Origin: an uncultured Ruminococcus sp.
GTDB taxonomy: Bacteria > Bacillota > Clostridia > Lachnospirales > Lachnospiraceae
Reading direction: 5' to 3'
Assembly (NCBI GenBank): GCA_900541505.1
Contig: UQKK01000024.1
Location: 1-52,867 of the forward strand
DNA: 52,867 bases
The position numbers and the translations under genes were made by a program. Positions 8,883-16,665 of the stretch are shown one piece after another. The notes under the pieces are model-generated. The model saw only the letters and a program-made list of their open reading frames with translations, made no database searches and was not told where the DNA came from. Position 1 is the first letter of the stretch, and every line of letters begins with the position of its first letter.

Positions 8883-9365
8883 TTCTAATCACCTCTCATC
8901 TCTACATTTATTACTTTAAAATGTCTCAACACATCCTTTATGTTTTCCATTTTCTCCGCTGTCGACTACTTCCTCATTTGTTTCAATTCTTCTACTACAT
9001 TAGTCTCACCGTACATGGGCAAGCTTAACCTCCCTTTATCTCTGCGATATAAGCGATATATATCTTAAAACTATAGTTTGCTTCTATATACTCCTTATCA
9101 TTTTGTATGTAACCCATTCTTTTGGCTTTTAATCTTCTGCTCTTTTAGCGATATTATCAAGCGGCACTTTGCCCTCTCCCTCGCCAAACTCGACTTTTAC
9201 ATTGATATGACTGTTGGTTTTTTGTGGGAAAGTATTACAATCGCCCCCAAATGAATACCACATTAAAACATATCTCCACAAATACGAAAATATTTACAAT
9301 ATTTTTACAGTATGAATACCGCTCATCTACCCCTTTTCCCCAAAAACCATACTATCGGCATCATC
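8883..9365. other. Gap with only short coding remnants
   Basis: 483 bp between the Mrr remnant and the helicase gene. On the minus strand it holds several short open runs without a recognisable family: a 44-codon ORF (listed separately), a run reading MGYIQNDKEYIEANYSF, and LPMYGETNVVEELKQMRK ending in TAG. They look like leftovers of a mobile or defence locus. No promoter or RNA structure stands out. Confidence 0.4.
9129..9263 (-). CDS. Small 44-aa ORF, unknown
   Basis: ATG at 9263 with GGAG about 10 nt upstream. The peptide begins MWYSFGGDCNTFPQKT, contains INVKVEFGEGEGKVPLD and ends at TAA (9129-9131). The amphipathic beta-like run (INVKVEF) followed by a polar tail looks protein-like, not random. 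It is not hydrophobic, so it is not a type I toxin. It may be the truncated start of a lost gene. No family recognised. Confidence 0.3.
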   Translation of the reverse strand: MWYSFGGDCNTFPQKTNSHINVKVEFGEGEGKVPLDNIAKRAED

Positions 9366-11726
9366 TCAAACCTCTTTCCAGAACCCCTCAATAACCTCCT
9401 TAGCGCTGTCCAGTCTGCAGGTACGCCACCCCGCCCACTCGCGGGGGAATACCTCCTGGTAGCGTCTTGTCAGGAAGCGGTCATCCAGCAGAAGAATAAC
9501 GCCTTTGTCCTCCTCGGTGCGGATGACTCTGCCCGCGGACTGCAAGACCTTATTCATACCGGGATAGAGGTAGGCATAATCAAATCCCTGCATGTTCCGC
9601 TTCTCAAAGAAGTTCTTCAATATCTCACGTTCATTGCATACCTGCGGAAGTCCGGTCCCCACGATGGCGGCTCCGATGAGCCGGTCCCTGGACAAGTCTA
9701 TCCCTTCCGAGAAAATCCCGCCCATCACACAGAAGCCAATCAGAGTTTCCTCTCTGTCTGTTTCAAAGGTCTGCAAAAACGCTTCCCTCTCCTCCTCATT
9801 CATATACTGGGACTGTACCACGCAGGCGATGTCCTGTCTGTCTGCTGTCTTTTCCGCAAAATACTTCAGCACATCTTCCATAAAGCGGTAGGAAGGGAAA
9901 AACACCATATAGTTTCCCTTACGCGCTTCCGCCATGTTCAAAATATACTCCGCGAACCTCTCATACATAAGAGCGCCCCGCATGGTGTACTTCGTGCTCA
10001 CATCTGTCCCCAGCAGAAGGAGCCTGTTTTCCTCCGAAAAAGGAGACTGTGCGTAGACCGCATAATCTTCCGTCTCTGTACTTAACAGCTTCTTATAATA
10101 GTTCACCGGAAGCAGCGTCGCCGAGAAGAAAATCGTACTGTTCCCCTGCTCCAGATAACCGGCGAGGTTGGCTGCCGGATTCACGCAGAAAAGCTTCAGC
10201 TTAAATCGTCCATCTGGCTCCATCTCTGTATATATCACATAATTCTCATCCAGCAGGTCATGGATGTTCACAAAATCTCTCACCCGAAAATACAAGTCCA
10301 GAATCATTTCCCGCTTCTCCTCATCGCGGCACTCTTCCAGAAACCGTTCCGCCTCAGACATCAGATTCATCAGCTTCACAGCAATGTGGGAGACGCTCTC
10401 CAAAACCTCGTAATTCTCGCATTCCTTTTTCAGCGCCAGCAATACCTTGTTGCACTCTCCTAACTTTCCCGCCAGCTTTTTATCCACTCCCTGTACAGCT
10501 CTCTTTGCCTCCAGGAAGTCCTCCTTATACAGCACAGCGCTGTACATCTCTCTCCCGCGCTCTACCAGATTGTGCGCCTCGTCAATCAAAAAGAGATACT
10601 CTCCCTTCATCCCCTCGGAAAAGAAGCGCTTCAAGTGGGCGTTGGGGTCAAAAGCATAGTTATAGTCGCAGATGACGGCGTCCACCCAGTTGGAGACATC
10701 CAGCGACATCTCAAAAGGACAGACCCTGTACATTTTTGCCTGTTCCTCGACTGCCTGCCGGTTCAGCGTATCCTGTGAGGTGATAAGCGCGAACACCGCG
10801 TCATTGACCCGGTCGTAATGTCCCTTTGCATAGGGGCAGGAATCCGGATTACAGGCAGCTTCCTCCAGAAAACAGATTTTTTCTTTTGCTGTCAAAGTCA
10901 GCACCTTATACTTTAGCCCCTGTTCTTTCAATGTGAGGAATGCCTGCTCTGCCACTGTCCGCGTGATGGTCTTTGCTGTCAGATAAAAAATCTTCTCCCC
11001 CAGACCTTCTCCCACCGCCTTGACAGCAGGAAATACCGTTGCCATGGTCTTCCCCACTCCCGTAGGCGCCTGGATAAACAGCTTCTTTTTCCGCAGAATG
11101 GTGCGGTACACACTGGCAGCCAAATCCTTCTGTCCCTCCCGGTAAGAAAAAGGGAAGGTAATGGGGTGGATGGAGGCATTGCGCTCCTTCTCCCATTCCA
11201 GCTGAAATTTCGCCCATTTCTCATATTTCTTTACCAGATTTAAAAACCACGCTTCCAGTTCCGGATATGCATACGCTTCTGTAAACTGCTTGATTTCCTC
11301 AGTCTCCAAATGGCAGTAAGTCATCTGCACTGCGATGTTCTCAAGTCCCGCCTGCTTCGCATAGATATAAGCGTAGCATTTCGCCTGCGCCAGATGCATC
11401 CCTACGGGCGCCTTCAGATGCTCCAGGTCCCGCAGAACGCCTTTTATCTCATCCACCGTAACTTCCGAAGCCCCCTCCTTGTAAATGATTCCGTCTGCTC
11501 TGCCTTCCACCTGCAGCAGGAATCCGTCACAGGGAACCTGTATCTTTAACGCCACCTCCGCATGATAATCGGAGCCCATGCGCCTCTGTATCTTGCGGTG
11601 CAGGCGGCTCCCCATCATCATGGCATCTTTCTCCATGCCTGCGGATATTCGATTGTCGATGTCTCCCTCCCGCAGTATAAATTCCACCAGACTGCGGACG
11701 GATATTCTGATTATTTTCTCTTCCAT
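9366..11726 (-). CDS. PD-(D/E)XK nuclease fused to XPD/DinG-type Fe-S DNA helicase
   Basis: 786 residues. The N-terminal domain has RecB-like nuclease motifs in order: His43 (SRLHRK), Asp78 (GRADG), Glu93-x-Lys95 (VDEIKG) and Gln114 (HLAQAKCYAY). The helicase follows: a Q-like FSYREGQ segment at about 193, Walker A APTGVGKT at 220-227, four cysteines of a probable Fe-S cluster (285, 292, 297, 336), the DEAH box at 382-385, and motif VI near the C-terminus (QSAGRVIRTEEDKG). It should unwind 5'-3' and cut damaged or branched DNA. The two upstream minus-strand genes are a radical SAM repair-type pair, so a joint DNA-repair job is likely. The start has no ribosome binding site and lies at the expected transcription start (see promoter). 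Next-best Met (31) would remove the family N-terminus. Confidence 0.9.
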   Translation of the reverse strand: MEEKIIRISVRSLVEFILREGDIDNRISAGMEKDAMMMGSRLHRKIQRRMGSDYHAEVALKIQVPCDGFLLQVEGRADGIIYKEGASEVTVDEIKGVLRDLEHLKAPVGMHLAQAKCYAYIYAKQAGLENIAVQMTYCHLETEEIKQFTEAYAYPELEAWFLNLVKKYEKWAKFQLEWEKERNASIHPITFPFSYREGQKDLAASVYRTILRKKKLFIQAPTGVGKTMATVFPAVKAVGEGLGEKIFYLTAKTITRTVAEQAFLTLKEQGLKYKVLTLTAKEKICFLEEAACNPDSCPYAKGHYDRVNDAVFALITSQDTLNRQAVEEQAKMYRVCPFEMSLDVSNWVDAVICDYNYAFDPNAHLKRFFSEGMKGEYLFLIDEAHNLVERGREMYSAVLYKEDFLEAKRAVQGVDKKLAGKLGECNKVLLALKKECENYEVLESVSHIAVKLMNLMSEAERFLEECRDEEKREMILDLYFRVRDFVNIHDLLDENYVIYTEMEPDGRFKLKLFCVNPAANLAGYLEQGNSTIFFSATLLPVNYYKKLLSTETEDYAVYAQSPFSEENRLLLLGTDVSTKYTMRGALMYERFAEYILNMAEARKGNYMVFFPSYRFMEDVLKYFAEKTADRQDIACVVQSQYMNEEEREAFLQTFETDREETLIGFCVMGGIFSEGIDLSRDRLIGAAIVGTGLPQVCNEREILKNFFEKRNMQGFDYAYLYPGMNKVLQSAGRVIRTEEDKGVILLLDDRFLTRRYQEVFPREWAGWRTCRLDSAKEVIEGFWKEV

Positions 11727-11733
11727 GCAGTCT

Positions 11734-11763
11734 ATTATACCTTACTTCGCCCTAATAGACCAA
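11734..11763 (-). promoter_or_regulatory. Promoter directly abutting the helicase start codon
   Basis: Minus strand: TTGGTC (11758-11763), an 18-bp spacer, TATAAT (11734-11739), then only 7 nt to the ATG at 11726. Transcription would start at or within about 2 nt of the ATG, which agrees with the absence of any Shine-Dalgarno sequence. The mRNA may be leaderless. Confidence 0.5.
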
Positions 11764-11860
11764 TGTTTTCTGTCCACAGCTTTTCACTTGCCCCGGTTCA
11801 TCCCTTCCCGCTGATTTTTGTATCGGCCGACCCGTGAATTTCTAAATGCTTTCCCGCAGA

Positions 11861-12628
11861 CTACGCCTTTTTAAATTCCACCATATCTCCCCGATAACGG
11901 ATAGGAAGGTGATTCCGCTGACACGCCGGATTCTTCCTCTCCTCAATGGCAATCGTGTGGAAAAACCGTTCCCACAGTCTCTCGTACTCTTTCTCCTTAT
12001 CAGAGACATCTGAAACCGCTGCTTTATCCGGTGCCTCACCCCATATAAGCCCCCAGGCACTCCCCGCCCGGTGTACCAGATGTACCTGGTGGGTCTTATC
12101 ATAGATGAGAAAATTCTCCAGAGGAAACCGGTCAGAGAAATGGTCTCCTATGCAGGTAAGCACCTGGTTTTTCGGTGCAATTTCCGAAAAGAGTACCTTG
12201 TTTTTCAACTCCCGAAAACGGATAAACTCGATAAAGCAGTGCGCCTCATTCGCCACCTGCCTGCGCAGTTCAAACACTTTTGCCACCGCCGGATTCCCCA
12301 GATGTTCCATAATCCGCCTGCTGTCCTTCAGCCATCTCGCCTCCTGCATAGTCTGAAAGACCGCTGTGCCCTTCCCGGCATCGTCGGAGAGAAGCGCGTA
12401 GTAGATATCCCGGTAGGCTCCCATCCCCAGATTCTTCTGTATCAGCTTCTCCACAGCCTGCGCTTTCTTCTGGGACTCTTCCACCTCCCTGTACTCGCAG
12501 AACAGCTCTGCCTCCATATTCCCCTGTATGGCAATGCCCGCCTCGCCATCCCGCCTTTCCATCCAGGCATCGTAGATGGCAGAGTACAGCCCTGTGATTG
12601 TATCATGGCACAGATAGACCCGTTTCAT
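11861..12628 (-). CDS. TIGR03915-type partner protein of the radical SAM repair protein (DUF4130)
   Basis: 255 residues from the ATG at 12628, which has GGAGGTGGGAAC just upstream. The longer open frame to 12790 overlaps the radical SAM gene and has no ribosome binding site, so it is rejected. The sequence begins MKRVYLCHDTITGLYSAIYDAW and ends with SDRFPLENFLIYDKTHQVHLVH...WERFFHTIAIEERKNPACQRNHLP, typical of the DUF4130 proteins that accompany TIGR03916 radical SAM proteins. In other genomes the same region is joined to uracil-DNA glycosylase-like domains. The biochemical role is not known; by association it belongs to DNA modification or repair. Its start lies 110 bp below the radical SAM stop. 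Confidence 0.85.
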   Translation of the reverse strand: MKRVYLCHDTITGLYSAIYDAWMERRDGEAGIAIQGNMEAELFCEYREVEESQKKAQAVEKLIQKNLGMGAYRDIYYALLSDDAGKGTAVFQTMQEARWLKDSRRIMEHLGNPAVAKVFELRRQVANEAHCFIEFIRFRELKNKVLFSEIAPKNQVLTCIGDHFSDRFPLENFLIYDKTHQVHLVHRAGSAWGLIWGEAPDKAAVSDVSDKEKEYERLWERFFHTIAIEERKNPACQRNHLPIRYRGDMVEFKKA

Positions 12629-12737
12629 GTTCCCACCTCCATCTTGTTCCCCTCTCATCATGCTCCTCCGATATCTCTCGAATGCGTTTCTTTCCACTCT
12701 CTTTATCGACCGTGTGTGCCCTTGTAAAGAGAGGGTA

Positions 12738-14255
12738 TCATTGGCTGATAATACGGCACGCCTCATTCTGAGAAAATCCCATATCGTCAAACAAGGAGAG
12801 CTGCCGATAGGTCATGCCGTCCACTCCCTGTGGGAGACGTTCCTTTGTATTGAGCAGATTCCGGGTGATGTAGTCCTCCTCTATCTTCATGGGATACATC
12901 ATCTTCCCGCTGCAGGTCAGAAAATACATCGCCCGCTTTAACACCACACCCATCTTTTTCAAGTCCTCGAACTTCAGACTGCCAAACCTGCGCGCCTTCA
13001 CAATCCTGGAAGCAGATTTACAGCCAATTCCCGGAACCCTCAGCAGTGTCCGGTAATCTGCCCGGTTCACCTCCACCGGGAAACACTCCAGATGGCGCAG
13101 CGCCCAGGTACACTTGGGGTCCAAAAACACATTAAAATTAGGATTCTTCTCATCCAGCAGTTCCTTCGCCTCAAAATGGTAAAACCGAAGCAGCCAGTCC
13201 GCCTGGTAAAGCCTGTGCTCACGCAAAAGGGGCGGTCCCTCCTGCGTAGGCGCGGGCAGAAGGGAACATTCCTCATTCACTGAGACAAAAGCCGAGTAAA
13301 AAACTCGCTTTAGCTCAAACTTCTTATACAGCGCCTCCGCTACATTTAAAATCTGGTAATCCGTCTCCGGCGTTGCCCCGATAATCATCTGTGTACTCTG
13401 CCCTGCGGGGACAAACTGCGGCGCGTTTCTGTAGAGGGCAATCTCCTGCTTATTCTCATTTGCCCGATTCTGCACAAGCCGCATAGGCGTCAGGATATTT
13501 CTGCGGTTCTTGTGGGGCGCCAAAAGCTTTAGCCCCTCCGCCGTCGGAAGTTCCAGATTCACACTCATACGGTCGGCAAGAAAACCAAGCCGCTGTATGA
13601 TTTCCTCATCCGCACCGGGTATCGCCTTCACATGGATATACCCCTGAAAGTGATGGACATGCCGAAGCTTGTAGATAGTCGTATAAATCAGCTCCATGGT
13701 GTAATTCGGACTCTTTAAGATGCCTGAACTTAAAAACAGTCCTTCTATATAATTCCTCCGGTAAAATTCCATGGTGAGCACGCACACCTCATCCGGCGTG
13801 AAAGAAGTCCTCACCACATCATTAGAAGAACGGTTCACGCAGTACTTACAGTCATAGATACATTCATTGGTAAAAAGAATCTTCAAAAGAGAGATACAAC
13901 GCCCGTCAGCGGAGAAGCTATGGCAGATGCCCGCCTTGCTGCAATTCCCCATCCCTTTCCCGTCACCGCTCCTGTCCACTCCGCTGGAGGTACAAGACAC
14001 ATCATACTTGGCGGCATCGGAGAGAATCGTAAGCTTCTCATAGATGGATAAGGTCATGCCGCCCTCTCCGGATATGAGACTGCTGCCAGTATGTCCCTTC
14101 CCCTTCTGTGTTGGAAGATACTCTCTTCTGCCAGTCTCTTCCTTTCCTTCCTGCGCCGGAAAGGGCTGTCCTCCGCCAGTATGTCCCTTCTCTTCCTGTG
14201 CTGAAAGAAGCTGTCCTCTGTCTCTGTTCTGATATTCTCTGAGCCTTTCCTCCAT
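12738..14255 (-). CDS. Radical SAM DNA modification/repair protein (TIGR03916, rSAM_link_UDG type)
   Basis: 505 residues from the ATG at 14255, chosen because GGGAGGT lies 7 nt upstream. A second ATG six codons earlier has no such signal. The radical SAM cluster motif CxxxCxxC is CIYDCKYC (Cys132, 136, 139), preceded by other cysteines (SCTSSG, NCSKAGIC). The C-terminal third carries a helix-hairpin-helix (RVPGIGCKSASRIVKAR) expected to touch DNA, followed by a basic tail. The family core normally begins at MTLSIYEKLTILSDAAKYDVSC; here about 65 residues come first, mostly three 15-residue repeats. The catalysed reaction is unknown. Distant similarity to spore photoproduct lyase-type repair is often proposed. 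A LexA-type box in its promoter supports induction by DNA damage. Confidence 0.88.
   Translation of the reverse strand: MEERLREYQNRDRGQLLSAQEEKGHTGGGQPFPAQEGKEETGRREYLPTQKGKGHTGSSLISGEGGMTLSIYEKLTILSDAAKYDVSCTSSGVDRSGDGKGMGNCSKAGICHSFSADGRCISLLKILFTNECIYDCKYCVNRSSNDVVRTSFTPDEVCVLTMEFYRRNYIEGLFLSSGILKSPNYTMELIYTTIYKLRHVHHFQGYIHVKAIPGADEEIIQRLGFLADRMSVNLELPTAEGLKLLAPHKNRRNILTPMRLVQNRANENKQEIALYRNAPQFVPAGQSTQMIIGATPETDYQILNVAEALYKKFELKRVFYSAFVSVNEECSLLPAPTQEGPPLLREHRLYQADWLLRFYHFEAKELLDEKNPNFNVFLDPKCTWALRHLECFPVEVNRADYRTLLRVPGIGCKSASRIVKARRFGSLKFEDLKKMGVVLKRAMYFLTCSGKMMYPMKIEEDYITRNLLNTKERLPQGVDGMTYRQLSLFDDMGFSQNEACRIISQ
14083..14217 (-). repeat. Three tandem 45-bp repeats inside the radical SAM gene
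   Basis: Units at 14083-14127, 14128-14172 and 14173-14217 encode three 15-residue blocks of the pattern (G/R)-(Q/E)-x-x-x-(A/T)-Q-(E/K)-x-K-(G/E)-x-T-G-x. All three stay in frame and lie before the conserved radical SAM core. The blocks are Gln/Glu/Lys/Gly-rich and likely disordered. Confidence 0.85.
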
Positions 14256-14284
14256 CTTTCTTACCTCCCGCACCGCGCAAACAA

Positions 14285-14296
14285 GAACATATGTTC
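14285..14296. promoter_or_regulatory. LexA/SOS box at the radical SAM gene start of transcription
   Basis: GAAC-ATAT-GTTC, a perfect 12-bp palindrome that fits the Gram-positive LexA core GAAC-N4-GTTC. It lies 7 nt below the -10 of the minus-strand promoter and so covers the transcription start, a good repressing position. Confidence 0.7.
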
Positions 14297-14303
14297 TGTT
14301 TTC

Positions 14304-14332
14304 ATGTTAGCATATTCCACATGGAGAATCAA
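14304..14332 (-). promoter_or_regulatory. Promoter of the radical SAM gene
   Basis: Minus strand TTGATT (14327-14332), a 17-bp spacer and TAACAT (14304-14309). The start of transcription would fall at about 14297, at the edge of the LexA-type palindrome. Divergent from the marR promoter. Confidence 0.55.
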
Positions 14333-14355
14333 GTGAAAAATGATTTATTTAAATG

Positions 14356-14384
14356 TTGACTTTAATACGAAATCGTATTATACT
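14356..14384 (+). promoter_or_regulatory. Promoter of the marR-MATE pair
   Basis: TTGACT (14356-14361), a 17-bp spacer and TATACT (14379-14384). The first operator palindrome fills the spacer and the second covers the transcription start, so a bound repressor would block the polymerase. Confidence 0.75.
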
Positions 14385-14403
14385 GTTTGATACGATTTCG
14401 TAT
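14364..14403. promoter_or_regulatory. Twin MarR operator palindromes
   Basis: Site 1 (14364-14379) has arms AATACGA and TCGTATT around AA. Site 2 (14390-14403) has arms ATACGA and TCGTAT around TT. Their centres are 25 bp apart and the two sites are reverse complements of each other, so the whole stretch is also a large inverted repeat. This is the usual arrangement for MarR autoregulation. The regulator is encoded immediately downstream. Confidence 0.8.
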
Positions 14404-14420
14404 TAAAAGGAGCTGCCAAT

Positions 14421-14882
14421 ATGGATAAGAATTATGAAACTGTGAGACGTATCACTCTTGCCATCAATAAGATGGACGGTGCCTACTATCTTCTGGCAAG
14501 GCATTACCAAATTAACGAAAACACCCTGATTTTCCTCTATGCGCTGGATGACGGACATCCACATTCTCAAAGGGAAATCAGCGATGAGTGGCTCATCCCC
14601 CGCACTACGATAAACTCTCTCGTCAAAAAGCTGCTTTCTGACGGATACATTGCTTTTACTGGAGAACAGCATGCGAAGGAGAAAGCACTCATTCTCACAG
14701 AAAAAGGCCGTGCATATACAAGCAGCCTGTTTCATGAAATATATCTCGCCGAGGAGCAGGCAATCACAAATACCCTTCAGAACTTTTCGCCGGAATTTGT
14801 GACCGCGCTGGAATCCTTCAGCGAGCAGCTCCAGGCAGGATTTCATGAAATCATCTGCAGAAAATCAGAAAAAGAGAGTTGA
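14421..14882 (+). CDS. MarR-family transcriptional regulator
   Basis: 153 residues, normal family length. A winged helix-turn-helix is central (HSQREISDEWLIPRTTINSLVKKLLSDGYI) followed by the beta-wing (EKALILTEKGRAY), with dimerisation helices at both ends. AAGGAG lies 8 nt before the ATG. The twin palindromes in its own promoter and the MATE pump 69 bp downstream suggest it represses a two-gene efflux operon and is released by a pump substrate. The ligand cannot be told from the sequence. Confidence 0.92.
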   Translation: MDKNYETVRRITLAINKMDGAYYLLARHYQINENTLIFLYALDDGHPHSQREISDEWLIPRTTINSLVKKLLSDGYIAFTGEQHAKEKALILTEKGRAYTSSLFHEIYLAEEQAITNTLQNFSPEFVTALESFSEQLQAGFHEIICRKSEKES

Positions 14883-14951
14883 AACACCGCTTGAAATGCA
14901 GCAGGCACTGCTGCCATCTTGCAAATATGACAGATTTGAGAGGAAGAGAAA

Positions 14952-16283
14952 ATGAAAATTCAGCTATCCAGCCATTTTACTTATAAAACACTTTTTTATT
15001 TTTGTATCTCCCCGATTATTATGATGATATTTACCTCAATCTATGGGGTCGTAGATGGTTTTTTTATATCAAATTTTGTGGGAAAAGTGCCATTTGCGGC
15101 GGTGAACCTCGTGTTGCCTTTTATCATGATACTCGGCAGTGTCGGATTCATGATTGGAACCGGGGGCAGCGCCCTGATTGCCAAAACTTTGGGAGAAGGC
15201 AATCAGGAGCGGGCAAATCACTATTTCACCATGCTCATCAAACTTACCATCATCACAGGGATTCTGCTCTCGCTGGCAGGCATTGTTTTTATGCGTCCCA
15301 TCTCCTATCTGCTGGGCGCGACCGATGCCATGATAGAGGACTGCGTTGTTTATGGAAGAACACTTTTACTCTTCAACACCGCCTTCATGCTGCAGAATGT
15401 CTTTCAGACGCTTCTGTCCACAGCGGAAAAGCCGAAACTAGGTCTTGCCATCACTGCGTCAGCCGGTATCACCAATATGATTCTGGACGCCCTGTTTATC
15501 GTAGTTTTCAAATGGGGTGTAGCGGGAGCGGCGCTGGCAACGGGCATTGGAGAATGTATTGGAGGCATACTTCCATTCCTTTATTTTATGCGCCCCAACA
15601 GCAGCCGCCTGCAGCTTAAACATGCCAAGATGGACGCAAGGATTTTGCTGAAAGCCTGCGGCAATGGCTCTTCAGAGCTGATGAGCAACATTTCTATCTC
15701 CCTGATTAGTGTCATTTATAATCTGCAGCTTCTGAAGTTCGCAGGGGAAAATGGCGTTGCGGCATACGGCACCATTATGTATGTGCAGTTTATCTTCATT
15801 GCGATTTTTATCGGATATACGATTGGAACCGCGCCTGTCATAAGTTATCACTACGGCGCGGGGAATCATAAAGAATTGAAAAATCTGCTGAGAAAGAGTT
15901 TACTGATTGTCATCGCAGCAGGAATTGCCATGATGGGCATTGCCTGGGCGCTCGCCGGTCCTCTCGCCCGGATATTTGTGGGATATGATGTGGAATTGTT
16001 CGCCCTGACAAAACATGCCTTCCGTATGTTTGCCTTTTCCTTTATCCTGGCGGGCGCGAATATTTTTTGCTCCTCATTCTTTACCGCCCTCAATAACGGC
16101 GCTGTATCCGCGGCAATCTCTTTTTTGCGGACACTGGGGTTTCAGGTGATATCCGTTCTTGCGCTCCCTGTCTTTCTGGGACTGGACGGCATCTGGTATT
16201 CCATCACCGTGGCAGAAGTCCTTGCCTTTGCTGTATCCTGCATATTCCTGATGGCAAACCGCAGGAAATATCATTACGCATAA
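14952..16283 (+). CDS. MATE-family multidrug efflux transporter
   Basis: 443 residues with about twelve hydrophobic segments in two six-helix halves. The N-terminus (TLFYFCISPIIMMIFTSIYG) and the GVVDGFFISNFVGKVPFAAVN segment are typical of bacterial MATE (NorM/DinF superfamily) proteins, and the second half repeats the fold (ISLISVIYNLQLLKFAGENGVAAYG). It acts in the cytoplasmic membrane as a Na+ or H+ driven exporter of cationic compounds. It follows marR on the same strand with GAGAGGAAGAG before the ATG, so it is likely cotranscribed with and controlled by it. Substrate unknown. Confidence 0.93.
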   Translation: MKIQLSSHFTYKTLFYFCISPIIMMIFTSIYGVVDGFFISNFVGKVPFAAVNLVLPFIMILGSVGFMIGTGGSALIAKTLGEGNQERANHYFTMLIKLTIITGILLSLAGIVFMRPISYLLGATDAMIEDCVVYGRTLLLFNTAFMLQNVFQTLLSTAEKPKLGLAITASAGITNMILDALFIVVFKWGVAGAALATGIGECIGGILPFLYFMRPNSSRLQLKHAKMDARILLKACGNGSSELMSNISISLISVIYNLQLLKFAGENGVAAYGTIMYVQFIFIAIFIGYTIGTAPVISYHYGAGNHKELKNLLRKSLLIVIAAGIAMMGIAWALAGPLARIFVGYDVELFALTKHAFRMFAFSFILAGANIFCSSFFTALNNGAVSAAISFLRTLGFQVISVLALPVFLGLDGIWYSITVAEVLAFAVSCIFLMANRRKYHYA

Positions 16284-16288
16284 GGAAA

Positions 16289-16334
16289 ATCCCGGACAGA
16301 CATCTTTCTTTTGTCTGCTCCGGGATATTTTTCT
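16289..16334. terminator. Bidirectional terminator between the MATE gene and the HPr gene
   Basis: ATCCCGG-A-CAGACA, a short loop, TGTCTG-CT-CCGGGAT and then ATTTTTCTC on the plus strand. The stem of 13 pairs with small bulges sits exactly between two convergent genes and can serve both. Confidence 0.8.
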
Positions 16335-16357
16335 CATCCGCTATGCTTCCCGGCGGA

Positions 16358-16615
16358 TTATAAATTCTCTTTGAAGAATGCTTCTAACTCGGCAATTGCT
16401 TTGTCTTCGTCAGCGCCGTCCGCAGAGATGGTCACTTCCTCGCCGGTCTTAACGCCCAGCCCCATCACACCGAAAATTCGCTTTGCATCCGCTTTTTTAT
16501 CGCCCTTTGCAATCTTCACGTCGCACTGATATCCTGCTGCCTGTTTTACCAGGATTCCCGCCGGTCTTGCGTGGATTCCTTCCGGGTCCGTAATCACGTA
16601 TTTAAATTCTTTCAT
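16358..16615 (-). CDS. HPr-family phosphocarrier protein with Arg at position 46
   Basis: 85 residues, normal HPr length. The catalytic phospho-histidine is His15 in GIHARPAG, so the PTS relay function is intact. The regulatory site differs: where most Firmicute HPr proteins have Ser46 (K-S-I-M-G-V-M), this one reads K45-R46-I47-F48-G49-V50-M51. It cannot be phosphorylated there by HPr kinase, so it should not serve as the CcpA corepressor. It is the last gene of the fructose operon, 50 bp below fruA, with a strong AAGGAGG site. It is best read as a dedicated fructose-pathway HPr, with the general HPr expected elsewhere in the genome. Confidence 0.9.
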   Translation of the reverse strand: MKEFKYVITDPEGIHARPAGILVKQAAGYQCDVKIAKGDKKADAKRIFGVMGLGVKTGEEVTISADGADEDKAIAELEAFFKENL

Positions 16616-16665
16616 TTTTCGTTTCCTCCTTGTTTGTTCGTTATGAGTTAAGTATATACCATGTC

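Noticed and set aside
12629..12790. Longer N-terminus for the TIGR03915-type protein
   Set aside because: It overlaps the end of the radical SAM gene and lacks a ribosome binding site. The ATG at 12628 has GGAGGTGG in ideal position.
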